From Ascochyta rabiei (taxonomy: Eukaryota; Ascomycota; Dothideomycetes; Pleosporales; Didymellaceae): DNA of 64,000 nt. Every line of letters begins with the position of its first letter. Position 1 is the stretch's first letter. The position numbers and the translations under genes are program-made. The stretch is from NCBI RefSeq assembly GCF_004011695.2, contig NC_082414.1:372001-436000 (forward strand), given 5' to 3'. This document shows, in pieces, positions 31,210-43,417 of the stretch. The notes beneath the pieces are model-generated. The model worked only from the letters and a program-made list of their open reading frames with translations. It did not search any database and was not told where the DNA came from.

Positions 31210-33584
31210 ATGCCTCCAAAACGCAAGAGATCCACAGCGGCAGCTGCGTCGCCTGCGGCCGTTGCGGCTTCTCTTGACCGATCGAAGATGCGCCGCTCTG
31301 AAGTGCCCTTTCCATCGAATGCCGCAGAAAAGGACGCAAAGCTGCCACGCCGACAATCTTCTCGTGGGGGTAATGCTGCAGTCACAAATCCAGATGTGAA
31401 TCCTGAGGTTCTTGACGCGCCCAATGCTCTGCGGGCATCGCCTGATGGGCAAGAGTGCGCCGAAGCAGAGGCACACCTGCACCAGCACGACATCGACGCC
31501 GGTACTGCAGTCAACGGCGTCAATGCGGCCTCAGCTAAGCCCTCAACCTCGCAGGCTGCAACCACGGAGTTCAAGGCAGTTCCATCAACAGGTGCCGAAC
31601 GCATTGACGAAGCTGGCGCCCCGTCTGCAGCGCCAGCAGCCGGCAGGGCCAAGAGAAAGAAGGCCGGGACGCAGCATGTGAAGACAGAAGGTGGAGAGAG
31701 CAATATCGCGGCGACAAATGGCGTTGTGGGGGATGTCACTGCCCCAGCAGAGGATGCGGGTGTTACTGGCGATCCCGAAGCCGACGAAGTGGACGGCGAG
31801 GAGGGCGACGAAGTGGAGCTCAAGAAAGCTCTAGCACGGCCGCCTCCTGTAAACTCTGAATACCTTCCTCTTCCGTGGAAGGGGCGGTTGGGATATGTAC
31901 GGGGCCTGCATGACCCCACGCAATCTAACTTGACTAACATGCACGTTAGGCTTGTCTCAACACCTACCTTCGAAACGCAAATCCTCCCGTCTTCTGCTCC
32001 AGAACGTGCCGAATAGCGAGCATCATCGAACATCGGCACCCTCTGAAGGACCCTTCTCAGCCCGAGCATGCCACCAAGAACCGCCCTGATAAGGATCAGC
32101 CGGCTGACCATACACGGGGACAGAAGTTTGTTGAGGAGTTGGGCCTGGCCAATGTAAGAGACATTGGCAAGATGATCCGATGGAACGAAAAGTACGGCAT
32201 TAAGTTTATGCGTTTGAGCAGCGAGATTTTCCCGTTTGCAAGTCACGAGGAGTATGGCTACAAACTCGAGCCTTTTGCTGCAGAAGCTCTGGCTGAAGCT
32301 GGCAAAGTCATCGCTGAGCTGGGCCACAGAGTCACTACACATCCTGGCCAGTTCACACAGCTGGGATCACCACGCCAGTCTGTTATCGAGAACGCCGTTC
32401 GCGATCTTGAGTATCACGCTGAGATGTTGTCTTTGCTAAAGCTGCCTCCACAACAAGATCGCGATGCCGTCATGATCATGCATCTGGGTGGTGCTTTTGG
32501 TGACAAGCCAGCTGCCCTTGAGAGGTTCCGCGAAAATTACGCAAGGCTCTCAGAGGGTGTCAAAAAGCGACTTGTACTTGAGAATGACGACGTTGTGTGG
32601 AACGCCCATGAGTTGTTGCCCATGTGCCAGGAACTCAACATACCTTTCGTTCTTGACTTCCATCACCACAACATCCTGTTCGATGACACCAAGCTACGAG
32701 AAGGCACGAAAGATGTGATGGACATGTTTCCTGCCATCCTCGAAACATGGTCAAAGAAAGATATCACACCAAAGATGCATTACTCTGAGTCGTGTCCCGG
32801 TGCCATCACCGGACGCGATCGCAGGAAGCACTCGCCACGCGTAATGACTCTTCCTCCATGTCCAGACACAATGGACTTGATGATTGAAGCAAAGGATAAG
32901 GAACAAGCTGTCTTCGAACTCATGCGGACATTCAAGCTTCCAGGCTTTGAGCGTATCGGCGACATTCTGCCATATCAACGACCGGACGAAAACAAGCCAT
33001 GGAAGCCTACGCCAAAGAAGAAGGCCAAGAAGAGCAAGAAGAAAACTGGTGATCTCGATGACATTGACATGAAGCTCGAGGAGGCAGAAGAGGAGGAGGA
33101 CGCTCCTCCACCCATCGTCCCTGACGAGGAGGTGGATATGGGCGGGCCTGAGGGACGAGTGTATTGGCCGCCTACGATGGAGGAGTGGCTTCGGCCACCG
33201 AAGCGCATAATCAAGAAGAAAGAGGAGGGCGCCGCGACTCGCGGTAAAAAGAAGTCAAAGGCTGCTGCAGCCACCGACAATGCCTCCGTCACTAGTGAAG
33301 CCGCAGGGCTTGAGGATATCAAAACCCCCGCTAAGAAGGCAGCGCCCAAACGGGCTGCTAGCTCGACGAAGAAAAAGGCGCCGAAGTCCGTCCCTACACC
33401 CTCCCCATCGAATGACGAAGATGGTCTCAGCTCGCCACCGCTCAGCGACTTGGGCGAGGAGGACGAGGCTCCTGCCGTGCAGAAGCGAGCAGCACGACCC
33501 GCGCCTATACGGAAGAAGTCAGGTAGGGTTACCGCTACCAAGGTAAGCTACCGGGAAGAAGAAGCCGAGGAGATGAGCATGTAG
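31210..33584 (+). CDS. uve1: UV-damage endonuclease UvdE (Uve1/mus-18 type)
   Basis: Nicks DNA immediately 5' of UV photoproducts and other lesions, starting nucleotide-excision-independent repair. Exons 31210-31896 and 31950-33584 give 773 residues. The N-terminal 210 residues are disordered, beginning MPPKRKRS (nuclear-signal-like). The catalytic TIM barrel starts at YLPLPWKGRLGY-ACLNTYLRNANPPVFCSRTCR and continues through NEKYGIKFMRLSSEIFPF, HPGQFTQLGSP, MIMHLGGAFGDK, LENDD, LDFHHHN and KMHYSESCPG, supplying the family's metal-binding His, Glu and Asp residues. The last 230 residues are Lys-, Glu- and Ala-rich, unusually long for the family. An ATG at 31105 extends the N terminus with a basic, acid-free stretch resembling a mitochondrial presequence. 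Confidence 0.95.
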
Positions 33585-35990
33585 TGGCACTCAAGTGTAG
33601 CACTCGGCAATTTTAGGAGTTTGGAACTGGTAATCGAATTTCGAGCCTTTGTCTGCACCATCACCAGCCGTTTGACGTTGCGAATCGATGTGGAATGTCA
33701 CTGACACACCGACACATATTCTCCTACACCCTAGCTCCCCTTCTCGCTTGCACTCCCGTACCGCTGTTACCCAGGGGTACCCAGCCTCTGCCGCGACTCT
33801 CCGCTCTTAACCTCGTCGCAGCTAGCGAGATTCTGCACAATAAGTACCTTCCTCATTCAGATAGCTCCGGGCTGTCTGTCAACCACGGAAACCACACACG
33901 AACAGACAAACAATCAGCACACCGGGTGCCTCGACAACAAGGACAGCAACATGCGTGCCTACCTGATCAAGGACGCCTACCTGATCAAGAACGCCCACCA
34001 TGATCACGAGCCAAGCCACCTCGCAACATGGGGGCTTCGATAACGTTCTCGAAGAGCAGTTCCTGTACGAAGGCGTTATCGAAGCACGGCTCGCCTTGCG
34101 ACCCCACACTCCGACGGCAACCGAGGCATTCCGCTACCTTCTTTGCTCCTTCCATTGCATAACCCACTCGCTCCCACCAATGAGCTCTCCCACATAAATA
34201 GGACTATTGATTCGATGCACGACATTCAAACAAGCTATTGGTGCGTCTGCAGTGTACCTGTCACAGTACAGTACGTGGTTCCCAACTTGCCCTGGCTGCT
34301 GCAGTGCATTGCAGAACGAATGCATGTCCAAGTTTGTCTCGGCGGGCACTCTGGAAGCCTGCTCATCGCAGTTAGTCGGAGCTGCGAGCCAAACAGGCCG
34401 GGACTGATAGGCTGGCCGGCACCACATGTTCTTGGACAGACTGATCATTTCTAGGCGAGAGAAACGCTCTGGGCTAAGAGTCTCGAACAGGCGCAATGCC
34501 CGTCCGTTTGCTGAAATGAAGGACTCTCAGGCACGGATGGATCCTTCCACCGTCTCGTACGGTTAGAGTGGAGATGGCTATAACGGAACTTGCAGTACGA
34601 GGCCGCGGTAGTGAGGTGGGGCTCAGTACGAGACTGCGATCTACCTCAACGTCTCTTGGAGTACCTATTGCACACGATATCCACCAATGAGGTCAGCGAG
34701 CACGCAATCAGGACGAGCTCTGAACAACTCGCCTGGTCCCAGCAGGAACGGAGGCAATCGAAAGACCGTTTCCACAACGCCTCTGGGCTAACAACTCGAT
34801 CGCCATCAAGCCTGACGCATGCGCATGCGCACTGCAAGCAGCCACGCAAGAGCGGGATCAGACCTTCACCAGGCTGACGGCAGGCACCTTCCAACCCTCA
34901 GAGCGCCGGCCAGCAAGCTCCAGCCCTCTTGGTGCTGGCGCCCGCTGCTCGACCTTGCCTATCCCGTCTGCATGGAACGTTGTACAGCGAGACAGCTTAT
35001 CAGCACACAGCACATGCGCTCGCTGATATGTAGGCACGGGCACTAGCCCCTCTGCTCGCCAGGGCCTGGAACGCACGGATGGGTTCGAGAAGCGAGGCGC
35101 AAGCGGAGAATGCAGGGGTACTGGTCAGACCCCGGCCATCTTGATCCACAAACCACTGGGCTTGGTGTATGTGAGCGGGGCAGGTACAGTAGGGCAGCAG
35201 TGGTGGGATGCAGTGCTACTATCAGGAACGCGGTCTATCGACCACCGTTGCTCCGGGGTTGTCGTGTTGTTTGCTTCTTTGGGATGCCAGTGGAACTGGG
35301 ACGTAAGAATGGTGAGAATATGGCGAGCATCAGGACGCGTGAAGCGCAGGTGGGGGAGTGGGGTAGGGGGCCGTGTACATCTTGGTCTGTGTAGGCCGCT
35401 CGAATCGCAGTCGTGCTGTGCGGATGGGGAGATGACTCGGGATGAAGTCATTGTGGATGAGGGTGAGGAGATGATCCGCACGGCGAGCAGAGCGGTTCGT
35501 GAAGGATCGTAGCCGTCGATGCAGGACGGACGGGACGGTATCTAGGGAGGTGGTCTGAGTATGCGGACGAACGTCGGGCAAGCGAAAATCTTTGCTTTGA
35601 TGCATTGACCAACTACAAGTTATCAACGCCATGTCTCAGTAGGCTCAAATGTTATGCTGGTATGCATAATCCGTGAAACCGGTGGATTCTGTTGGCCATG
35701 CAGATGACCTTTACACTCTGGATACAGACAGGATTGGATCAATCTAGTACAGGATCGTTGGGAGGGGGAGATGATCTCTATTCTTCTGTCTTGTAATGTC
35801 TCGGATAGCAAGAGAACGACGAAGAAGTAGAAAGAGAGTCCTGGACGAACAACGCAAGCAGGATCCATACATTCGAGGACAGACGATGTGTTTCGCGAAT
35901 CACAAGCTTGTCTTGCAATCATCACTTATATACGTGCTGTCGTGTACGAGCGCCCTCAGGAACCATAACCATAACCAACGGTCAACCATC
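33585..35990. other. 2.4-kb region without a supported gene
   Basis: Short random-looking ORFs on both strands only. An 18-bp tandem duplication (GCCTACCTGATCAAGGAC type) sits at 33957-33992. Confidence 0.5.
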
Positions 35991-36206
35991 ATGGCAACCG
36001 ACTCGAGTGATGAACCATCTAGCCTTCAGCTTCTCTTGCAAAGGATGAAGAGCAGAAATGATAGGCTCGAGGAGCTTGTCAAGTGCATACGGGAGGACAA
36101 CGACAGCCTCGAACGGCGGCTCGAGCAGTCCGCGTGGGAAGTTGGCAAGTATCGTTCGCGCTTCACAGACCCACGAGACTTCAAGACCGAAGCTGGTCGT
36201 TTTTGA
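35991..36206 (+). CDS. Small coiled-coil protein, hypothetical
   Basis: A 71-codon ORF from ATG 35991 (context CCATCATGG) encodes MATDSSDEPSSLQLLLQRMK followed by a strongly charged heptad-like helix (LEELVKCIREDNDSLERRLE) and a short FTDPRDF end. Composition is protein-like and unlike the surrounding ORFs. It may be a genuine microprotein, the first exon of a longer gene or a remnant. No family recognised; no signal or membrane segment. Confidence 0.45.
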   Translation: MATDSSDEPSSLQLLLQRMKSRNDRLEELVKCIREDNDSLERRLEQSAWEVGKYRSRFTDPRDFKTEAGRF

Positions 36207-39085
36207 CATGGAGGAGGACTGCGTAGATTGAGGGATAGATGGATTCTAGCTCGGCGATGAAGTGGCAGGCGAAGACGCTGTAGAGCTGGAGTACGACCCG
36301 ATGTCGCTTATCTTAGAACAAGCTGGAGACCACAAGGAGAGTAGGGATAGTATCGATACCTCCTTGAATGCTTGTAGAGCGGAGACGTTCTCTACAATGG
36401 ATGGGGATGTAGCTGGACCGACGCTGTCAGGTCACACATGACTGAAACCACTGCCTACGACTTGTACGTTCTCGATGCTTACCACTCGGACCCTATTCGT
36501 TTTCGTTGCATCGGATCAACCATTCTTGGAGTATCCACGCGCCAGGTACAGGACCTGAGCGAGGCACCGTCAAGCTCCGCACATGCGTTCAGCACGCGGT
36601 GGCTGGGAGGAAAGGAAATACGGGCATGATTCCGCCGTTACGGCCCAGTGTAAGGACGACAGACGTGGGCCCTGGGGACGTCGATTCTTGGTTTGGGACG
36701 AGAGTGCGAATCAGGCATCAGAACTAGGAATGTGGCCGTAGCCGGCTGATGGAGATAGACAGCGACTACCCTCGCTGTGCACCAGTCAATCGCTGTTATT
36801 AGGCTGTTGTTAGCCGAGGACAACAGGAATCTTTACTATGTACACACTCATCCCATCCCGACATGAATAGTTTTGCGTGTACTATAGTAAGATGTCGCGT
36901 CGTGGACTACAGATGATCTCACACGTCACCAGCCGTGTCACACAGCCAATCAGATAAAAGCAAGCCGACGAGCAGCGGCACGACCACTCCACCACAACTT
37001 TACCCGAAGCAGCCTCACCCGAGACTCTCTGGCGCTCCGTGACGCGACACGGCGAGCTACGAACGCCACTGCAGGGCGCGAGTGACAAGCAACGGCCCCG
37101 CAGCCACTCGGCAGCCCCTTGGATCACGCGCCCCCGGCCATGTTTGTTTGCAACGGCTGAGATCAGCCAGCGCGTTCGTGCTTTCTACTGTTTACGTACA
37201 GAAGACCCTTCCCCCACATACTCCCATGTGCAGCCTCTACCTACTCTCACCGTGACTACCGCATCGAGCAAAGTCCGCGACACAGGGCCATGGAGACAAG
37301 TCCGAAGGACAGTCTACGGCTGCTAGAAAAGCGCCGTGCGTCATGGTCCGACTGCAGCGCGCAAGAACCGCGTGCGTATCTCCTGAAAACCGTCTACGGA
37401 GGGATGCTTGGAGCGCTTCTTCGGACGATGGTGGAGGGCACATGGGCCTGTCGATCTCGAATAGGGTTTGTGTAGTCGCATTTAGATCAGGGCCAAGCAC
37501 GGCCGTGTAGCTTCGTACCACGTTCTTGCCTATCATTGGGTCCCTAGTCTGGGACGTGAATACTACCTCTCGGCGGACTACTTGGGTCCACCCGGGCGGG
37601 GGATGGGGATTGGAATTGCCTTTTCATGCCCACTGCTGTCCAACAATCGTGCTCCGAGGGGGATGCGACCACGGAGATTGAATCTCTGCTATCTTCCATG
37701 CGGCGATAGGGGTGGCGAATACACGCTTCCCCTGAAATCTCGTGTGGTCTTGACGAAACAGCGGCTTTCTCGCGTCGAGCGTCGAGAGCGTGGGGCGAGC
37801 TACCGTTCCGTTCCGGTGCGGCAGTATCCTGCCATCAGCTTGCCTCGCTGTCGGCTTTGTGGGCAGCTAGCTACTGTACGCCAAAGCACACACCGGCAGA
37901 GAACGGCAGCACCTGATAGATCCCTACAGTACCTAGCTGCAGCACGGCTACGTGCTTGTCTCGCAACACACACACACACCACACGTGCAACCGAGAAGCA
38001 AACACCGCAGCAATCTAAACGTCCTGCACAAGATCCACAGTACCTGGCAGAGATCGGCACCGATCCCTCCCACAGTAAGCTGGACCCTTTCTCTCCTCAG
38101 CGCCACCAGCCCAGCAGGCGCGCCGCACGTACGTATTCAAGCAAACGCAATGTCCGCGGTGCGCACGCACACGCTACGCTGCACGAGCCACAAACTCGCG
38201 CCTTCGCCAAGTGGACGGGTGCCAGCAAGAGGCGAACATGGAAGTGGACGGGTGCCAGCAAGAGGCGAACATGTGGAAATGGTCCATGCCAGCAAAGAGG
38301 CGAACACGTGGAAATGGTCCATGCCAGCAAAGAGGCGAACATCCAAGTTGGCCCGTCTGAAAACAGCGCAGCACGGCGTGTCCGACACAGCCGCTTACTA
38401 CACATGGTAGCCCCTCCCGCCGGGCCAATCACATGCACCAGGCGCCGTGGCCTGGCTGGCGAGCATGCCAACGCGGTGAAACGAGGTTTGGGAGAGGAGG
38501 CCTGCTGTGTGTTGAGCAGGTGGCTTGATGGGTGCGTGCAGGGACGATCGGCGGGCGTCGAGTCGTGTGCGCGGGTTGGGGATGCTGACTGGTTCGAGGG
38601 TGCGACGTTGAAGATGGGGCGAGGCTGTGGGTTGGCGAGTCAAAAGACTTGAATGAGGGGATGGCTGTGGTGGGGTTGCACGGGGCTGTTGTTTGCTCTG
38701 GGATCGCCAGTTCACCGGTGAGTGGGCGTGTGGTGGTGGTGGTGGTGGTGGCTACAGATCTTCCAAGCTCGCCGTTCGCGGGGAACAGAGCGATGGTCTG
38801 TCATAACAAAAGGTAACAAGGGAGAATCACTGGAAAGGTTTGCAGAAGATCAAGCTCGGTAGAGTAGAATAGTGACGCTTTCATGCATTTCGTGATTCAA
38901 TCGCAGAGTCCTACTGCATCCTCGTCTCCAGGGTATCGATGCCCATAACATGTCGCGATATATCCAAACAATCCAACCCGTTATCGCTTCAACGCATCGC
39001 CACTCTCGCGGCGAACCAATGCAGACCCCAGTCCGCATGCACATCTCCCAACCCGTGCACGATCCCGCTGCACCCTGTCAGGACA
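36207..39085. other. 2.9-kb region without a supported gene
   Basis: A 356-codon plus-strand ORF (37582-38652) lies here, but much of its C-terminal half is created by a minisatellite (38208-38340), so it is not accepted. A (CA)n run lies at 37968-37980 and a GGT run at 38731-38750. Confidence 0.5.
38208..38340. repeat. Minisatellite, 32-34-bp unit, four copies
   Basis: Two copies of AAGTGGACGGGTGCCAGCAA + GAGGCGAACATG are followed by two diverged copies carrying GGAAATGGTCCATGCCAGCA + AAGAGGCGAACA. The shared core is GCCAGCAA(A)GAGGCGAACA. Confidence 0.95.
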
Positions 39086-41683
39086 TCATATGACGATGTA
39101 CTCCCCGTCCACGCGATCCATCGCTTTTCTCCACCGGAATGCCTGCTGCACTGTACCAAAGGGCCCTTGTCGCGGGCTCTGCATGTCGCCGTCGACCCAC
39201 TCATCGTCGTCCTGCCACATGCGCTCCAGCACCTCGAGACCACTGAGATTGTTGAAGAAGCCGCTCTCACGTTGGATTTCGACGCAGCGCTGTCGCACCA
39301 TGGCCCGGTGCTCGGGGTCTACGCACTCTGTGCCGACGATGAAGAGGGGCCAGAGTAGGAATTTGTTGACGCAGCTTGTGATGCCGATCTGTGAGATGTG
39401 GTAGAGGCCTTGTGCGACCAGGTTCTGGAAGTTCAGTGCGCCGGCGGGGAGGGTAGGGTGAGCAAGGCGCTCAGTGTAGAGCAGTGCTGCGTAGCGGAAG
39501 CTCTCGCTGATGTGGAGAAGCGCGGCTTCGTTGGGAGACATGGCGAGCATGGACGATGATGCCTCGCAAGAGCCTGCAGCGTTTTCGCCAGGGGCACCAA
39601 ACTCCCACTCTTGGAGCCGGATGCGCACATCGTTCCACTCGATCCAGAACGGAGAGTGGGGATCGTCGCGCGCCGAAGCAAATGGGTCTTTGAATTCAAC
39701 AATAGGTGTACCCCAGCCGTTGCCGTCAATGTGGTCAAAGTTGAACGAGTAAAAGTCGTTCGGTTTCTTGGGTCGTGGTGATGATTGGGGCGTGTCGTCG
39801 TTGTTGCGTACAGGTCGGTTCTGGCTCAGTAGGTTGAGCCTTCCCAGTCGAGCAACGAGTTTGAAGAGTCGTCCTTCGCAGCCCGAGTTGTGTTCCAGCG
39901 CACCAAGGTTGGCAGTGAGGTTCATCATGTCCAGGGAGTCGCCGCGTACCTCGATCTCACGGTCGTTGACAGCGGCTGTCATGACATCGAACCACGTGAA
40001 GAACACTTCTATCCATCCGACGAACTCAGACTGTACAGTCCTGTCTCGCATAGCCAAAAGCTTTTGAACACCCGCTAGTTGCGTTTTGAATTTCGTAAAA
40101 CCCGAGTCACAGACATGGAAGAGACAGAGAATGAGAAGAGTGGCTAGTACGGAATCGTCCTGCGAGCCGTTGATGTCTACTAGCTTCCTGTTCAATAGTG
40201 CAATAGACTGGGTCTTGTAGTGCTTTTCCTCGCTCGTTGCCTCTCCGTGCATTTCCCGTAGCTCCTGTGTAGTCATTTGCGAGTAAGCGTGCTCCGGAAG
40301 CAGGCGGTGGTCTCCTCCAGGGGCACCTAGTCGACGACCTTCCAAGCCTCCACGCATGCGCATGTTGTTCGTGGCTAGTGCAGCAATAGCGTTCTGAAGC
40401 TCTTCGCTCTGCATGGCCAGATGTATGATGTGCATCCGGTATGGATTGGAAGGGTTATCAAAAGCCACCAGTACCGGGCATATAAATTTGTCGTAGTAGT
40501 CCATAAGGTATAGCATCCGAGGGGAAAGGGGCGAAGCGATGGCAAGACTCTGAGGGATAGATGTGGTGAGCGAGAGTACGTCGAGAGACAGGGGGCCGGA
40601 ACCGTAAGAAGACATTGACGTACCCTCCGAAGGAAGAAAAGAGAAAGCGGACTGAGGCATCGCAGCGTAACTCGAGTTCACATCTCCTTCCGCAAAAACA
40701 TCGTGAAACACTGCAGGTCCCATGTTCTGCTGTGCCGAGCTCACCTCGACATAGTCGTGTATGCTTTGATCTGAGCTAACGCTGGAACTCATGTCGTCAG
40801 CCATGGGCAATGACCGTGGGGCCTCATGAAAGAAGCTGTCCATGGAGCCCATGGGCGCTTGGTCGTACGAGTGGAGAGGCGAGTAGCGCGGCATGGATGG
40901 ATCCGCAAAGGGAAACTCGTCTGCAGGTGTGTGGGGGTACTCTCCGGGTGACGGGAAGTCGCTGTCGCTATATGTGCCGAGGGAAGCGGTGGATGCTGAC
41001 AAGCCGCCCTCATCGAAAGGCATATGTATTGAGGTGTGTAACCTCTGCAGGGGCCCTCTGCTGAGCTGAGATGGTCTCCTCATCTTGGAGGCCAGTGGGT
41101 GCATCATTTCAAAATGCTCTCGAGGGGACTGCATGGGGAAGCCAAGCGGGGTCGAGGGCGAGGGAATGGGAATCGGGCTTGTGGCACCAAAGTACTGGTA
41201 CTCTTGTGGGGCTGAGTATATGCTGCCGGGGCTCATGGGGCTTGTGGGAGATTGGATATTGAAATCAATGCTGGCTTGGCTGTTGAAGCTGGAGGAGTGA
41301 TGGCTGGCATGGCTGGACGCGTTGGTGGCAGAGGTCGATGCTGTCGATTGGACTTTGGAATCCCGTGTGGTAGTGGTTGTAGATGGTGATTTGGCAATGG
41401 GTAATGACATGCCTCGAAGCTTTCCACGGCTGGCAACTCCCACGCCCCAGGTTAGCGTCGTGCGGTAGCCAGTGCACTCCTTGCCAATCTCGACGCACTG
41501 TCCGCAGTAGGGTCGTCTTCGGTCGCATTTCACGGAACGCTTTTTGCAAGAGAAGCAGTCTTCGGTGGCTCCTGTAGCCGGAGCTCTTCTCCTCCTCTTC
41601 TTGGGTGCGGCAGCTGCGTTGTTGCTGTCATCGACCTTCTTGACCTCGATGGGTTGGGTGGTAGTAGGTGAAGCGACAGCCAT
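39086..41683 (-). CDS. Zn2Cys6 transcription factor, Moc3-like
   Basis: Nuclear DNA-binding regulator. Intronless, 865 residues. A basic stretch KKRRRRAPATG leads into the binuclear zinc cluster CFSCKKRSVKCDRRRPYCGQ-C-VEIGKEC (C-x2-C-x6-C-x6-C-x2-C-x6-C) at residues of about 43-69, followed by GYRTTLTWGVGVASRGKLRG. The middle is Ser/Pro-rich and disordered. From about residue 390 a mainly helical fungal-type regulatory domain extends to the end (RMLYLMDYYDKFICPVLVAF, VLATLLILCLFHVCDSGFTKF, GLYHISQIGITSCVNKFLLW, ERMWQDDDEWVDGDMQSPRQ). The CFSCKKRSVKC and GVGVASRGKLRG block resembles the Moc3 group; the orthology is inference, and target genes are unknown. Confidence 0.92.
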   Translation of the reverse strand: MAVASPTTTQPIEVKKVDDSNNAAAAPKKRRRRAPATGATEDCFSCKKRSVKCDRRRPYCGQCVEIGKECTGYRTTLTWGVGVASRGKLRGMSLPIAKSPSTTTTTRDSKVQSTASTSATNASSHASHHSSSFNSQASIDFNIQSPTSPMSPGSIYSAPQEYQYFGATSPIPIPSPSTPLGFPMQSPREHFEMMHPLASKMRRPSQLSRGPLQRLHTSIHMPFDEGGLSASTASLGTYSDSDFPSPGEYPHTPADEFPFADPSMPRYSPLHSYDQAPMGSMDSFFHEAPRSLPMADDMSSSVSSDQSIHDYVEVSSAQQNMGPAVFHDVFAEGDVNSSYAAMPQSAFSFLPSEGTSMSSYGSGPLSLDVLSLTTSIPQSLAIASPLSPRMLYLMDYYDKFICPVLVAFDNPSNPYRMHIIHLAMQSEELQNAIAALATNNMRMRGGLEGRRLGAPGGDHRLLPEHAYSQMTTQELREMHGEATSEEKHYKTQSIALLNRKLVDINGSQDDSVLATLLILCLFHVCDSGFTKFKTQLAGVQKLLAMRDRTVQSEFVGWIEVFFTWFDVMTAAVNDREIEVRGDSLDMMNLTANLGALEHNSGCEGRLFKLVARLGRLNLLSQNRPVRNNDDTPQSSPRPKKPNDFYSFNFDHIDGNGWGTPIVEFKDPFASARDDPHSPFWIEWNDVRIRLQEWEFGAPGENAAGSCEASSSMLAMSPNEAALLHISESFRYAALLYTERLAHPTLPAGALNFQNLVAQGLYHISQIGITSCVNKFLLWPLFIVGTECVDPEHRAMVRQRCVEIQRESGFFNNLSGLEVLERMWQDDDEWVDGDMQSPRQGPFGTVQQAFRWRKAMDRVDGEYIVI

Positions 41684-43382
41684 GTTGTGTGGTGGTATGA
41701 AGAGGGTCGGTTGTTACAAGTGCTAACTGTGTTGCATCGGTAGGCGAGGTAGGGTGTAGGGTGCAAGGCGTGTGTAAACAGAATAGACAAATGGACGAGG
41801 GGCAATTCTCAATGGAGCATAGAGAGGCGCATCAAGGTGGGTAAGTATTATTTGGATCTCGACGGGTAAGGGCAAGGAGCTTGGTCCCCCAGGACGATAA
41901 GGTCGGGGCTCTAGCGGGCAGGGGCCGTCGGCACGCCAAGAGGCAGGATGCAAAATACCGCGGCAGACATGGAGGCGCTAGGATGTTATGAGAGGAGGAA
42001 GGCCATCTTGAGATGTGCATGAAGGTAGAAGCGTGCAGCGAGTCGACCAGGTGCCCGCATGTTCGAAGCCGCCGCTACGAGGCTTCGGTCTGCGGCCACC
42101 CCTACCGCACCCCACACACGGACGGCGAATTGCAGTCCCGAGAGGGTTGTTGGTCGGGTTACATCGTGGAAAAGGTGTTGCACTCCGGCCACAGGCTTGG
42201 ATGTGGATGGCGACAGCGGTTCGCCTGCAGGACGGAGAAGGCTGGACGCCACGCAACATCCACCAATCAATGCCCGTGCTGAGTACGATCTGCTACCGGC
42301 TACTAGCTTCGGAGCAACTGACGCCCTCAGCCATTCAGCGAGCTTGTGTAGGATACCTAGGCTGGCGAAGAAGCGCTCAAGGGCCTGCTCGGCTGGCGAG
42401 CTTCTGCAAAGCCACGCTGATAGCGTCAGGTCCGCCATGGGCAGCGTGAGCGCGCGGGCGAATAGCCAACGAGCAGGCCGCCTACGGAGCCGACCGAGAC
42501 GGCGTTGAGAAGCTGCACCGAAGCTGTGTAGAAGATAGCTGTGCCTGATCACGATGCTCACCACTGAGAGGGCGCAGCAGAAGCCGCCCGCTGTAAAGCA
42601 CACGCCAAGCTGCGGGAGAACGAGGCCATGTTAAAAAAGACGCCTTTTCATCACTGCTGCCACGACGGCAAGAAAGCAGCCTCTCTCTACAGCGCGTGCA
42701 GTGTAGCAACGAAGGACCTGGCCATGAGCGTGAGCGGGAGCGTGCACGCGAGCGGCAGCACGTGCGAACAGGCCGACGTTGGGCGAGGCAGCGAAGATGC
42801 CGGCGAGGATATTGCGATGACATCGGCCTGCGGGAAGAAGCAGGAATGATGCGGACGATGCAGGCAAGGCCTGGGTGCGCTGTCTCTCTGCTCCGCACCA
42901 GCTCTTAGCGAACCGTGGTTGTGGGTTGGCTGACTTGATAACAGCCATCAGATGCGGGCCTGATGTGAACAAGATATGACCATGGCGACCTGTGCAAACC
43001 GCGCCCCCACCCCGCGACCTTGACGCCAGCCGTGACAGGCTGCCAGCGCTCGACTGCACCGCACCGTCCTCTCCGTCGGGGGCTCACTGGTGAGTGGTAC
43101 CTGCTTGCTGTCGTCGCGCCGCTCGTGCTCCTGAATCGTGTCAGGAGCGTTGAGCGATTGGCGACCCTCCACGACGAGTGTACTGCTCGACGATCGATGG
43201 CGCGCCTAGCCCAGTGGCCTCCCTCCCTAGCAACGGCGTGCTCAGAGGCCCCCCTCCCAAAAGTTTGTTTCGACGGCTCGCGCTTCTGACCGATGATTCA
43301 GCGGTGGTTTTCCGCTTTGGTGCATGCGCACGTGCCTGTGCCCGTGCCTGTGCCTGTATCTGTATCTGTATCTGTATCTGTA

Positions 43383-43417
<35 letters not shown>

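Noticed and set aside
31197..32342. 381-codon minus-strand ORF
   Set aside because: Antisense shadow of UvdE, which has a complete motif set on the plus strand.
37582..38652. 356-codon plus-strand ORF
   Set aside because: Low-complexity Arg/Thr/His composition, a minisatellite inside, no family features; overlapping minus-strand frames are equally open.
41986..42603. 205-codon minus-strand ORF in the 42-kb region
   Set aside because: Ala/Arg/Ser-rich with mirrored ORFs on the other strand, typical of GC-rich non-coding DNA.
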